From positions 91,391-139,629 of the forward strand of contig DOPM01000028.1 in assembly GCA_003513495.1 (NCBI GenBank): a stretch of DNA of 48,239 nucleotides, written 5' to 3'. Source of the stretch: Desulfosporosinus sp. (lineage in GTDB: Bacteria; Bacillota; Desulfitobacteriia; Desulfitobacteriales; Desulfitobacteriaceae). This document shows, piece by piece, positions 1 through 7,548 of this stretch. Every line of letters begins with the position of its first letter. The stretch's first letter is position 1. The notes beneath the pieces are model-generated. The model was not told the origin of the DNA, ran no database searches, and saw only the letters and a program-made list of their open reading frames with translations. The position numbers and the translations under genes were made by a program.

Positions 1-72
1 TCTTGTCTACTGTTTGTTTGTCTTTTATAAGAAATATGATGTCTTTTGCAAGAATTTGAATAATAGAAAAGC

Positions 73-101
73 TTGCCATAAATTAATTAATCGCATAATA
101 T
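73..101 (+). promoter_or_regulatory. Possible sigma-A promoter of the AcoR-like regulator
   Basis: TTGCCA and TAATAT are separated by 17 bases and lie about 60 bases ahead of the regulator's start codon. The surrounding DNA is very AT-rich, so chance matches are likely. The regulator's own ribosome-binding site is AGAGGTGG, just upstream of ATG 160. Confidence 0.35.
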
Positions 102-159
102 TAATATAATAGTCATAATATTCTGTCACTGGGCGATCTACTTATAGAGGTGGTTTTTT

Positions 160-2145
160 ATGAGTTCAAATTTGGCTATCTTTAGCTCTGAAGGACTTTT
201 CAAACACCGAAGATTATTGGAAGAGACTCGGTACAGATTTCTGAATAATTCTCATGATCAAATTAATATTCGATCAATAGTGTATGATTCCTGGGTACGT
301 TGTCTCCAATCAGGCATTGATCCTAGACGAAAACAAACCGAAGAGCCCCTGAAAACGGCTGATATAAGAAATATTATAGAAAGTTCAAAACTTCATGAGG
401 CCTCTACTGATACACTGAATGACTTAGTAACCCAAGCTCAAGAAACCAACTATATTATAACTCTATGTGACTCTCAGGGTAGAATTATCTTTTTGAGTGG
501 CAACCGCCAGGTAAAACGACAAGCCGAAAGAATTAATTTTGTTCTGGGTTCTCGGTGGAGCGAAGCAGCTATCGGAACTAATGCAATTGGTACAAGCATA
601 GAAACAGGCTATCCTGTCCAAATTTTTGCTGCAGAGCATTTCTGTGAAGGAATTCATGACTGGGTCTGTTCATCATCTCCAGTACGTGACCCTGTTACCA
701 AGGAAGTTCTAGGCGTTATTGATGTGACGGGGTTTTGGAAAGAAGCTCAAACACACACCTTAGGTATGGCTGTAATGGCCTCTCGAGTTATTGAACAAAG
801 ACTTTATATGCAAGCAATATCAACTAGACTACAACTGATTGAGCGATACTTTTCTGTTGTCCATCGTTATCCAAAAGAAGCGGTCATAGTACTCGACTCA
901 GCGTTTGAACCTATCACGACAAATGAGCTGGCCCATAAATTTGTCAATCAAGTTACTGGAAAAGATATGGAAAACTTATGGGGTGACCATGAATTCAAGG
1001 CCTTTATAAAGCACCATCTTAACAATGTTCAACAGAACAAAGACTACGAAGTATTCATTGAGCAGTTCGGAATTTCTGCTTCAATTCAAGAAATTTATGA
1101 TGTTGGCAAACGATTAGGTTTCGTGTTAATACTCAAATTATCTGATCAAAAAACACCAGCTAAATACCTTGCGAATACTCCTTGGAGTAAAATCGTTGGA
1201 AAATCAAGTAATATCCTTTCCGCGATCACCCAATGTAACATGGTCGCCCATACAAACGTTCCAGTATTACTGTTCGGTGAGAGCGGGTCAGGTAAAGAAC
1301 TTTTTGCCAGAGCAATTCATCAAATCAGTGACCGTCGAAAGGGCCCCTTCGTTGCTATAAACTGTGGGGCTGTCCCCAAGGAATTATTGGCTAGTGAGCT
1401 CTTCGGATACGACCCTGGCACCTTCACTGGGGCAGCTAAAGCTGGCAGAAAAGGCAAGTTTGAGGAGGCACATCAAGGAACCTTATTTCTCGACGAGATT
1501 GGCGAAATGCCTTTGGGGTTTCAAGTACATCTACTGCGGGTCCTTCAAGAACGCGAAGTTGTGAGACTTGGTGGCACAATGCCCATTCCCGTAGACGTAA
1601 AGATTATTGCAGCTACTCACCATAATCTTGAAGAACTCGTGAATAATGGGTCATTTCGTGCTGACTGTTTCTATAGGCTTCATGTTGTCAGTATTACCAT
1701 ACCGCCGCTAAGGGAACGTCGAGAGGATATTCCTCTATTAATTGATCACTATTTGGAACAGTTCGCTCTAAAGTATGATAAACCGCTTCCTAAATTTGAT
1801 CAACAAATCAAAAACTATCTTGTGAATACTTATCGATGGCCCGGTAACGTTAGGGAATTACAAAATTGCCTAGAGCACGCAGTGCTATTTTGCTTGAATG
1901 GAACAATCATCCAAGAAGATCTTCCACAAAGTATACAAAGAAATGTTCAGAATAACTGTTCTTGGATTACGGATAAAGTTTTTGACGCTAGTCAGAGAAA
2001 ATCTTCAACTCACGAAAAGGAAGCACTTATCAGGCTTATACAAGAGTCTGGCGGAAATCTATCAGAAGCAGCCCGTCAATTAGGTGTTGCACGAACAACT
2101 CTATACCGGCAATTAGATAAATACGGCGTCACTAAAACGTGGTAG
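160..2145 (+). CDS. Sigma-54-dependent transcriptional activator, AcoR-like
   Basis: This is a cytoplasmic enhancer-binding protein that uses ATP to open sigma-54 promoters. The N-terminal part (about residues 40-200) resembles the GAF-type sensory region of AcoR-family activators (SGIDPRRKQ, then an AIGTNAIGT stretch). A PAS-like linker follows. The AAA+ domain (about 335-570) has Walker A GESGSGKE and Walker B LFLDEIGEMP. The sigma-54-contacting loop reads GTFTGA instead of the usual GAFTGA. A Fis-type helix-turn-helix ends the protein (GNLSEAARQLGVARTTLYRQ). The length of 661 is normal for AcoR-like proteins. The effector and target operon cannot be read from the window. I found no convincing -24/-12 promoter near the reductase or hydrogenase operons. 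Confidence 0.93.
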   Translation: MSSNLAIFSSEGLFKHRRLLEETRYRFLNNSHDQINIRSIVYDSWVRCLQSGIDPRRKQTEEPLKTADIRNIIESSKLHEASTDTLNDLVTQAQETNYIITLCDSQGRIIFLSGNRQVKRQAERINFVLGSRWSEAAIGTNAIGTSIETGYPVQIFAAEHFCEGIHDWVCSSSPVRDPVTKEVLGVIDVTGFWKEAQTHTLGMAVMASRVIEQRLYMQAISTRLQLIERYFSVVHRYPKEAVIVLDSAFEPITTNELAHKFVNQVTGKDMENLWGDHEFKAFIKHHLNNVQQNKDYEVFIEQFGISASIQEIYDVGKRLGFVLILKLSDQKTPAKYLANTPWSKIVGKSSNILSAITQCNMVAHTNVPVLLFGESGSGKELFARAIHQISDRRKGPFVAINCGAVPKELLASELFGYDPGTFTGAAKAGRKGKFEEAHQGTLFLDEIGEMPLGFQVHLLRVLQEREVVRLGGTMPIPVDVKIIAATHHNLEELVNNGSFRADCFYRLHVVSITIPPLRERREDIPLLIDHYLEQFALKYDKPLPKFDQQIKNYLVNTYRWPGNVRELQNCLEHAVLFCLNGTIIQEDLPQSIQRNVQNNCSWITDKVFDASQRKSSTHEKEALIRLIQESGGNLSEAARQLGVARTTLYRQLDKYGVTKTW

Positions 2146-2259
2146 CTGACCCTTCTGCCAGACAAATTATAATAAATCTTATTCCGAACCAATTACCATT
2201 TGTGTCAGAACCTGATACTTAGAATATCCTGTAATATAATGGTAAAGGGGGATGGACAG

Positions 2260-2334
2260 ATGATATTTTGTGCTGGTATCGCTATAGTATCTATTGCTAT
2301 TCTTATGCTTATTGCTATGGGTATCGTATTTTAA
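2260..2334 (+). CDS. Tiny membrane protein 1 of 3, YjcZ-like
   Basis: This 24-residue peptide is one membrane helix ending in IAMGIVF. It has a strong ribosome-binding site (AAAGGGGG, 8 bases before ATG). An in-frame ATG seven codons upstream would put that site inside the gene, so the shorter start is chosen. The C-terminal half matches those of the next two genes, and a perfect terminator hairpin follows. The pattern recalls the YjcZ-type tiny transmembrane proteins of endospore formers. That assignment is inferred from pattern only. Confidence 0.6.
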   Translation: MIFCAGIAIVSIAILMLIAMGIVF

Positions 2335-2349
2335 CTTCCGATATCTAAG

Positions 2350-2375
2350 ACGACCAGGCTAAAGTGCCTGGTCGT
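2350..2375 (+). terminator. Rho-independent terminator after tiny membrane protein 1
   Basis: A perfect 10-bp stem (ACGACCAGGC with GCCTGGTCGT) has a six-base loop and is followed by TTCTTGATT. Confidence 0.75.
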
Positions 2376-2491
2376 TCTTGATTAAAACCCAATAATCCTT
2401 TATCATCTTAGAAAAAAAATTACCATTTAGTTACACAGTTTCCAAACGTTGCATATTATGTGGTATCTCTTAAATAAAGGAGGCAATTAAT

Positions 2492-2611
2492 ATGGCATTT
2501 GGTAACGTTGAAGGGGCAGCTTGCGGTTGTGGTGGTAAAGGACTAGGCGCAGGGATCGCAGCAGTTGTTGTTATAATTCTTCTTCTAATCGCAATGGGTA
2601 TTGTATTCTAA
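2492..2611 (+). CDS. Tiny membrane protein 2 of 3, YjcZ-like
   Basis: This 39-residue peptide has a short Gly/Cys-rich head (ACGCGGKG) followed by one hydrophobic helix ending LLLIAMGIVF. AAAGGAGG lies 9 bases before the ATG. A CATATTATG box with ACAC 15 bases upstream of it lies 5' of the gene and loosely resembles a late-sporulation (sigma-K type) promoter, which is weak evidence. Its tail is almost identical to that of the first tiny protein, so the three genes look like local duplicates. Confidence 0.65.
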   Translation: MAFGNVEGAACGCGGKGLGAGIAAVVVIILLLIAMGIVF

Positions 2612-2631
2612 TTAGAAAGGTGGAATTTCTT

Positions 2632-2784
2632 ATGTATGGAATGGGTTATGGCGGAATAAGTGGAGCATGTTGTCCTCAGCCTGTTGCCCCAGTAGCTGCT
2701 TATGGCGGTATTGGTGTAGGGGTCGGCGTTGGAATCATTTCTATTGCTATCTTGATTCTTATCGCTTTGGGCGTAATTTTTTAG
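2632..2784 (+). CDS. Tiny membrane protein 3 of 3, YjcZ-like
   Basis: This 50-residue peptide starts 20 bases after the previous gene, behind GAAAGGTGG. It has a Gly/Tyr-rich N-terminus (MYGMGYGG), a CC pair, a Pro/Ala linker, a GVGVGVG run and a membrane helix ending LILIALGVIF. The Gly/Tyr head plus hydrophobic tail is the layout I would expect of YjcZ-family sporulation proteins. Genes 2 and 3 probably share a transcript that ends at the hairpin just downstream. Confidence 0.65.
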   Translation: MYGMGYGGISGACCPQPVAPVAAYGGIGVGVGVGIISIAILILIALGVIF

Positions 2785-2799
2785 AAGTCTTGTGAACTG

Positions 2800-2828
2800 G
2801 CTACCATCCGCTAGGGTGGTAGCTTTTA
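2800..2828 (+). terminator. Terminator after the tiny membrane protein cluster
   Basis: The stem GCTACCATCC/GGGTGGTAGC has a four-base GCTA loop and is followed by TTTTATC. One internal pair is a mismatch. It lies between this cluster and the convergent YkgJ-type gene. Confidence 0.7.
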
Positions 2829-2848
2829 TCATATCATTGTCAAATTGA

Positions 2849-3571
2849 TTAACTATTAAAAAGGTCTTTTAAGCGATCAGTCCCAAGAGATAGAAGATTA
2901 AAACCAAATTTCATTAACTGAACGTCATCGTATTTTATCTTGTCTACAATCTCTTCATCTAAATCCATTTCTTTGAACAAGTAAAGGTTACTCATTAAGA
3001 AATCTCTGAATTTGTCTAGGTCATAACATGCCATAAAGAAAAGGTTAATAAGCATTTCATCCGTTACAACATTGCCCGTAAGTTTTGAGTTTGAAGGTAT
3101 CTCACTAAACCCCTGTTCCATATCTTCATAAATTATCAGACCTTGGTCCCGAACCCATTCCTTTACGGTTTGTGCCTTTGTCTCCATTAGTCCGTGACAG
3201 CGGGAACTTTCAAAGATAAATGAATATTTTCCCTCACCCAGCATGTCCACCGGAGCCAACCTACAGGACCAGGGTCGCTCACTATATACTTGACATCCCT
3301 TTGGTGTGATGAAGGGACATTTCCGGTCATTTTCTTCAGACATTTTGATTTGCACGATGGAAAAGCCTGTATTAGGCACACGTACTTTTAGGGTATATCT
3401 TTCCAAAAATTCTCCCGAAGAAATGCCCAGGGAGTTCTTCATCCTCAAAACATCGTATGGAGTTAGAAAAATATTTATATCCCGGCAGCATTTTTTAAAG
3501 CAATCCAGCCCATCATGACAATGAAATTTGAACTCACTGTCTTCATTCAGGACTAAAGATCGGTGATTCAT
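2849..3571 (-). CDS. YkgJ-family cysteine-cluster protein (CxxCxxCC type)
   Basis: This 240-residue soluble protein belongs to the family with the PF03692-type cysteine cluster, thought to bind zinc or an Fe-S centre. Visible cysteines are near the N-terminus (CHDGLDCFKKCC) and further on (CPFITPKGCQVYSERPWSCR), the order expected for the family. I start it at the ATG encoding MNHRSLV because AAGGGGGC lies at the proper distance before it. An ATG six codons earlier would bury that site. No biochemical role is established that I can cite. It is transcribed towards the tiny membrane protein genes. Confidence 0.8.
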   Translation of the reverse strand: MNHRSLVLNEDSEFKFHCHDGLDCFKKCCRDINIFLTPYDVLRMKNSLGISSGEFLERYTLKVRVPNTGFSIVQIKMSEENDRKCPFITPKGCQVYSERPWSCRLAPVDMLGEGKYSFIFESSRCHGLMETKAQTVKEWVRDQGLIIYEDMEQGFSEIPSNSKLTGNVVTDEMLINLFFMACYDLDKFRDFLMSNLYLFKEMDLDEEIVDKIKYDDVQLMKFGFNLLSLGTDRLKDLFNS

Positions 3572-3640
3572 AAACTTGCCCCCTTTCAAATCCTTTATTA
3601 TTATAAGTTATCTCCAGGGAATAAGATAGATATATCAAAG

Positions 3641-3673
3641 AAACGAATACCCGTTTCACTTGGGTATTCGTTT
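3641..3673 (-). terminator. Terminator of the 37-residue gene
   Basis: A perfect 12-bp stem (AAACGAATACCC with GGGTATTCGTTT) has a nine-base loop and starts four bases after the stop codon of the small gene. The U-tract is weak (CTTTGATAT). Confidence 0.6.
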
Positions 3674-3676
3674 CAC

Positions 3677-3790
3677 TTAACATTCAGTCTGATTAATTTT
3701 CGATTCATGGTCATTGTCCGCGACGAATATAGGCTCCAATCCGACGTCGGCTAGGATCGTTTCTATTATAGATTTTTCTTGGGCAGTCAT
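3677..3790 (-). CDS. Small protein of 37 residues, function unknown
   Basis: The sequence begins MTAQEKSIIETILADVG and ends KINQTEC; it is acidic, soluble and probably helical. I support it as a real gene for three reasons seen in the DNA. There is a strong ribosome-binding site (GGGGGAGAG), a well-formed promoter (TTGCAA, 17 bases, TATAAT) about 40 bases upstream, and a perfect hairpin four bases after the stop. I do not recognise the family. It stands alone between the YkgJ-type gene and adk. Confidence 0.65.
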   Translation of the reverse strand: MTAQEKSIIETILADVGLEPIFVADNDHESKINQTEC

Positions 3791-3826
3791 GTGTCTCTCC
3801 CCCTTAGATGTTTTACTATTCTGAAT

Positions 3827-3855
3827 ATTATATCAACCGTCCTGCATAATTGCAA
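3827..3855 (-). promoter_or_regulatory. Sigma-A promoter of the 37-residue gene
   Basis: On the minus strand TTGCAA and a consensus TATAAT are spaced by exactly 17 bases, placing the start of transcription about 30 bases before the ATG. Confidence 0.65.
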
Positions 3856-4002
3856 CCTTAGAACGTTTATAGATAAGGCAAAACTTTTCTCGCAATTTGT
3901 CGACATAAAGCCTTTCAACTTAACTTAAACTTAATAGTCTGTGAGATTATAGATTTCCCGTCAATATAATATGCATTATCTAAATTATTTAGTTAAAAAT
4001 AA

Positions 4003-4027
4003 AAAAGGCGCCATTTTGGCACCTTTT
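4003..4027 (-). terminator. Terminator of adk
   Basis: AAAAGGCGCCA pairs with TGGCACCTTTT with one mismatch, and U-rich sequence follows on the minus strand. It lies 15 bases after the adk stop codon. Confidence 0.75.
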
Positions 4028-4042
4028 CTGCTCTGTTACTGA

Positions 4043-4684
4043 TTAGTCTAAGGCTTTTAAAATATCTTGGAAAACCTGGTCAATTGGTTGGTCTCCGTTA
4101 ATACGCTTTAATAGTCCCTTTTCTTCATAGAATGCGATCAAAGGTTCTGTTTGAGTATTATAAACACTTAAACGATTCTTAGCGGTTTCAACGGTATCAT
4201 CTGAACGCTGATAAAGCTCTCCTCCACATTGACCACAAACTCCCTCTTGTGCTGGTGGGTTGAAGATCATATGGTAAGAAGATCCGCACTTCCGACAGAC
4301 ACGTCTTCCTGTTAATCTAGGAATTAACACCTCTTCGTCAACTTCAATGTTGATAACACCGTCGAGCTTCATGCCTAGGCGGTCTAGAATACCTGCTAAA
4401 GCACTACCTTGAGCCAGTGTCCGTGGAAATCCGTCAAGAAGGAATCCATCTGTACAATCTTGCAGCGCTAATCGTTCCTCGACAATCCCAATGGTTACTT
4501 CATCAGGAACTAAGCCACCGGCATCCATGTAGGATTTAGCCTTTAGCCCTAAGGCCGTTCCCTCTTTAATTGCAGCTCTGAACATGTCACCTGTTGAAAT
4601 ATGTGGGAAATTAAAACGCTCTACGAGTGGGCTTGCTTGTGTCCCCTTACCTGCACCCGGGCCACCCATTAATATAATCTTCAT
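4043..4684 (-). CDS. adk: Adenylate kinase
   Basis: This cytosolic enzyme interconverts ATP + AMP and 2 ADP. The 213 residues start with the P-loop GGPGAGKGTQA, followed by the AMP-binding region (HISTGDMFRA) and LDGFPRTLAQ. The lid carries four cysteines (CRKCG and CGQCG) and is therefore the zinc-binding type common in Gram-positive bacteria. GGAGGAAG precedes the ATG. In most Firmicutes adk sits beside secY in the ribosomal protein cluster. Here it follows the reductase operon, beyond that operon's terminator, so it may be a second or relocated copy. A link to acetyl-phosphate-driven ATP supply is only a guess. Confidence 0.97.
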   Translation of the reverse strand: MKIILMGGPGAGKGTQASPLVERFNFPHISTGDMFRAAIKEGTALGLKAKSYMDAGGLVPDEVTIGIVEERLALQDCTDGFLLDGFPRTLAQGSALAGILDRLGMKLDGVINIEVDEEVLIPRLTGRRVCRKCGSSYHMIFNPPAQEGVCGQCGGELYQRSDDTVETAKNRLSVYNTQTEPLIAFYEEKGLLKRINGDQPIDQVFQDILKALD

Positions 4685-4697
4685 TGATCTTCCTCCT

Positions 4698-4811
4698 TCA
4701 ATTCATCCTTGTTAATGACTCGACGTAAGTTGGGTTCATCTGTTTCATCGTATCGAGCAAGACAACGATTCCCTTTTGTATTACAACATCTTCGACGGAA
4801 AAACTGGTAAT
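4698..4811 (-). other. Open frame of 37 codons without a normal start, ahead of adk
   Basis: One minus-strand frame reads VEDVVIQKGIVVLLDTMKQ in its middle and stops at TGA fused to the adk ribosome-binding site (TGAAGGAGG), as is typical of an upstream cistron. The composition looks protein-like, but there is no ATG, GTG or TTG at the right distance from the GGAGG at its head. The candidate first codon is ATT. It may be the decayed 3' end of a gene, a leader peptide beginning at an internal TTG, or chance. Confidence 0.25.
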
Positions 4812-4849
4812 TCCTCCTTGGAATACATAAGAAAATATTATTGCTTATC

Positions 4850-4882
4850 AAAAAGCTGAAACATATTTGTTTACAGCTTTTT
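4850..4882 (-). terminator. Terminator of the protein B operon
   Basis: AAAAAGCTGTAAAC pairs with GTTTCAGCTTTTT around a short loop, about 40 bases after the end of the GrdE/G/I-family gene. It separates the reductase operon from adk. Confidence 0.75.
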
Positions 4883-4921
4883 GGAATAAAAAGAATCTCA
4901 CTTTTTCTTTTGTACAAACGT

Positions 4922-6214
4922 TTAATAGTCGTCACAACTTAGTTTGGAGAACCCCAATTCATTTGCTGCGGTAAAGTATTCTAACCGATCCACTAGTCTT
5001 ATTTCATCTTTAGCAGATAAGTAGATCCCCCCCTGCTCCGGACTAATCCGCAGATAATCCCCTCCAACAACCCTATCCACAGGAGGCAACGTTATAGGAG
5101 GATCCCAGCTTCCTAAGCTAACAATAGCATCAACTTCAGGCTCACTATAAAACAAGGGATCGTCAACCCCTTCTGTCCCGCCATGCTCAAAGGTCATCAA
5201 TGCCGTTTTGATTCCTTTCTCTTCACAAACCTTAAGGCTTAACATAGTCTCAATAAATGCATTGCCATCTCCTTCCCAAGTTGCCACTACACCATTTGCG
5301 TTTAATAACTGAGCTGAAGTTGCAACGAGATTGGCACAGCGTTTTTTTCCTTCCATTTCCTCAAAACGCCCCCGGAATAACACTACGCCAACAAAATTTA
5401 GGGATTTCCCGTGTCTTTGATACAATTCCCTGATTAAAGGGTTATTCGTATGGAACCATGTAGGTGTTTTTACATTGGGGTGACTCCAATTCCCATCAAC
5501 CACAGCACCATCCAGGATTTCGTTGGGATGAACAATTATAGGCAGTAAATTATCAAAGCGCATATTATAGAAGAAACTACTTAAGTTCAGTCCCACCGAG
5601 TGTACTTGGTAAAGATAGGCAACGTTTGGAAGGCCATTCTTTGCTCCTCCCAAAGTATATGATGTGATGCTGTCCGGTACCTGACCTTGCAGTACTTTTC
5701 CCAAATATCGGGCTGCCCGAATGCCGACAATTCTTACGGAATGTTCGTACTGGTCCTCATCCATTCCTGGCTGTAATTTGAGAATACATACCACGTTAAT
5801 CGTTGAACTAAACGGGGTAATGGGTCCACCCGATCCCACCATATCCAGAACACTATCTCGAACAATATTTAATCCACCGAGTCTGGTAAGAGGAAATTCA
5901 CAGGAAGTGAGCACAGCAACCCCCTCCATCCGATAAGTTGTTCCATCACCCAGTCGTTCAATCGGGGAGTCCACTCCCGCGTAAGGAATTGCATTGCCTT
6001 CCTTGAACCGAGGTTCTACCGCATCGATGACGTGAACAATCCGCGCATTCTCTCCAGGAGCTACAATTTCAATATCTGCTTCGGTAAAGGTCGTATCTTC
6101 CAAAATACTGGCAAGCAACTCTTCCCGATTAATTTCTAATACCCCATTGTTTAAGCATGTTTTACCAGTAAATGCAACTTGTTTGACCTTAAACGTTCCC
6201 ATTTCTAGTTTCAT
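4922..6214 (-). CDS. Glycine/sarcosine/betaine reductase protein B, GrdE/GrdG/GrdI-family subunit, betaine-like
   Basis: This 430-residue protein is the partner of the selenoprotein encoded just upstream (13 bases away). The pair forms the substrate-specific protein B that binds an amine substrate and passes the carbon skeleton to the selenocysteine. Family landmarks include TRLGGLNIVRDSVLDM (about 110-125), GGAKNGLPNVAYLYQ (189-203), IVHPNEILDGAVV (227-239) and HGKSLNFVGVVLF. In GrdE-type proproteins a cysteine near residue 242 is converted to a pyruvoyl group during self-cleavage. From memory that stretch reads like GNxVAACDKNTT. Here it is GNWSHPNVKTPT, with no cysteine. Self-cleavage and a Schiff base with a primary or secondary amine therefore look impossible. 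A quaternary amine such as glycine betaine would fit. Confidence 0.85.
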   Translation of the reverse strand: MKLEMGTFKVKQVAFTGKTCLNNGVLEINREELLASILEDTTFTEADIEIVAPGENARIVHVIDAVEPRFKEGNAIPYAGVDSPIERLGDGTTYRMEGVAVLTSCEFPLTRLGGLNIVRDSVLDMVGSGGPITPFSSTINVVCILKLQPGMDEDQYEHSVRIVGIRAARYLGKVLQGQVPDSITSYTLGGAKNGLPNVAYLYQVHSVGLNLSSFFYNMRFDNLLPIIVHPNEILDGAVVDGNWSHPNVKTPTWFHTNNPLIRELYQRHGKSLNFVGVVLFRGRFEEMEGKKRCANLVATSAQLLNANGVVATWEGDGNAFIETMLSLKVCEEKGIKTALMTFEHGGTEGVDDPLFYSEPEVDAIVSLGSWDPPITLPPVDRVVGGDYLRISPEQGGIYLSAKDEIRLVDRLEYFTAANELGFSKLSCDDY

Positions 6215-6227
6215 AATCCCCCCCCTT

Positions 6228-7532
6228 TCAATCCACTATTATAATTTGAGGTTTTTCCAGTTTCCTTTCCAATAATTCGAGTGCTGATAATAATACTTTA
6301 CGGCTAATTTCTCGGTCACGCTTAACTGGTAATTCCGGATCACCACACGGGTGAGGAATCTTTGTACCTCCAACCACTCGATTGGCTCCTACATTGGAGG
6401 CCAGGGTATACATGGCTGTAATAATACTTGTTGGTATCCCCTGCCTCTCTAATTCTTTGGCAATCGTTGCGCCGCAACGAGTACAGGTACCTCAGGTAGA
6501 GGTCAGAATTACTCCATCCACCTTTTCCTGGTGTAATTGCGCGGCCATTTCCTGCCCGTCTCTTTGGGAGATATTGGCTGCCGCCCCTACTCCGGACGTA
6601 GAATAAAACTTATTTTGTAAACTTCCAATCAAGCCTTCAGCTTCAAATTCCCTCATGATGCCAACCGGCACTACGTAATTGGGGTTGGCATTGACAAAGT
6701 TTGGATTATAACCACCGTGAATCGTCTCATATTCCGAACTGTCCAACCTTTGTTTTCCGGAAATCTCATATGTTTTCCAAACCTCGGCTCCAAAAGAACG
6801 TATCCGATCAGGGTTGCCCCGGGGTACTAGTCCACCAGTTGTCACGAGGGCAATAGTCGCTTCTTTTAACTTTGCGACTGGCAGTGCCGGTGCAACTTTG
6901 TCAATGATTTGAATTGACAGCTCGGTAGAAAAGGGTTGGCCTTTTAGCTTTGCTTCCAGCATATCTACCAACCGCTTAGCGGCCTCTTCTTCGCGATAAA
7001 TTAGTTTCCTAATGCCCTGGGAGATATAACCTTCCTTCCGGGCAGGACCAAGGGGTTCACCTGTTGAAATTCTCTGCACAAAGCCTGCAATTTTGATTAG
7101 TGCTTCCCTCATGCCTGATACTTTCCCAGATGTAGGTAGAATGTATGTCCTTTGTCGGTAGATCTCTACCATTGGATTTCCTTCATACATACCAGTGATC
7201 CCAGGTATACCAAGTTCTCTGGCAGCAGCCTCACAAATAGCTCCACAGGCCTGACCGTACCGCCCTGAGTTAAATGCTGGTCCTGCAATAACCATATCCA
7301 CCTTATACTCCTTGGCCTTATCAACTATTTCCTGTATGACAATATCGTTATGGCTGTTAAAGTAGTTATCTCCACACACAGCAACAATTGGCACACTATA
7401 GTTTTCACCTAGAAGGGAACACAGACCAACAGCCGGTCCGATAGGTTTTTCCACAAAAAAGAGAGAACTATCTGCCTTATCTTCACCACCTAGTCCGGCG
7501 AAGAATTGATTTATGTAAAAGAGTATTCTCAT
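6228..7532 (-). CDS. Reductase protein B selenoprotein subunit (GrdB/GrdF/GrdH family), UGA = Sec at residue 347
   Basis: This 434-residue selenoprotein attacks the substrate with its selenocysteine, releasing the amine and passing the carbon unit to protein A. The N-terminus (INQFFAGLGGE) and GPAFNSGRYGQACGA are family hallmarks. The in-frame UGA lies in TSTUGTCTRCGA, which matches the conserved UxxCxxC site. The frame continues for 87 sensible codons (ASNVGANRV, IPHPCGDPELP). A hairpin just 3' of the UGA fits a bacterial SECIS element. The start is the ATG encoding MRILFYI, 7 bases after GAGGAGGG. Gene callers that stop at UGA will split it into two pieces. The substrate is not decided by this subunit; the partner subunit points to a quaternary amine. 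Confidence 0.92.
6465..6479 (-). promoter_or_regulatory. Apical part of a SECIS-like hairpin in the protein B selenoprotein gene
   Basis: On the minus strand CGTTGC-GGC-GCAACG forms a perfect 6-bp stem about 14 bases 3' of the UGA codon. This is the position where bacterial SelB-binding hairpins sit. A longer fold is not computed here. Confidence 0.6.
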
Positions 7533-7548
7533 AACTAAACCCTCCTCA

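Noticed and set aside
4681..4935. 84-codon minus-strand frame overlapping the adk start by ATGA
   Set aside because: It runs through a strong terminator, starts at a GTG with no ribosome-binding site and has an unnatural composition.
6492..6494. TGA in the protein B gene read as a premature stop (pseudogene)
   Set aside because: The context TSTUGTCTRCGA is the known selenocysteine site, followed by a SECIS-like hairpin and 87 more family-like codons.
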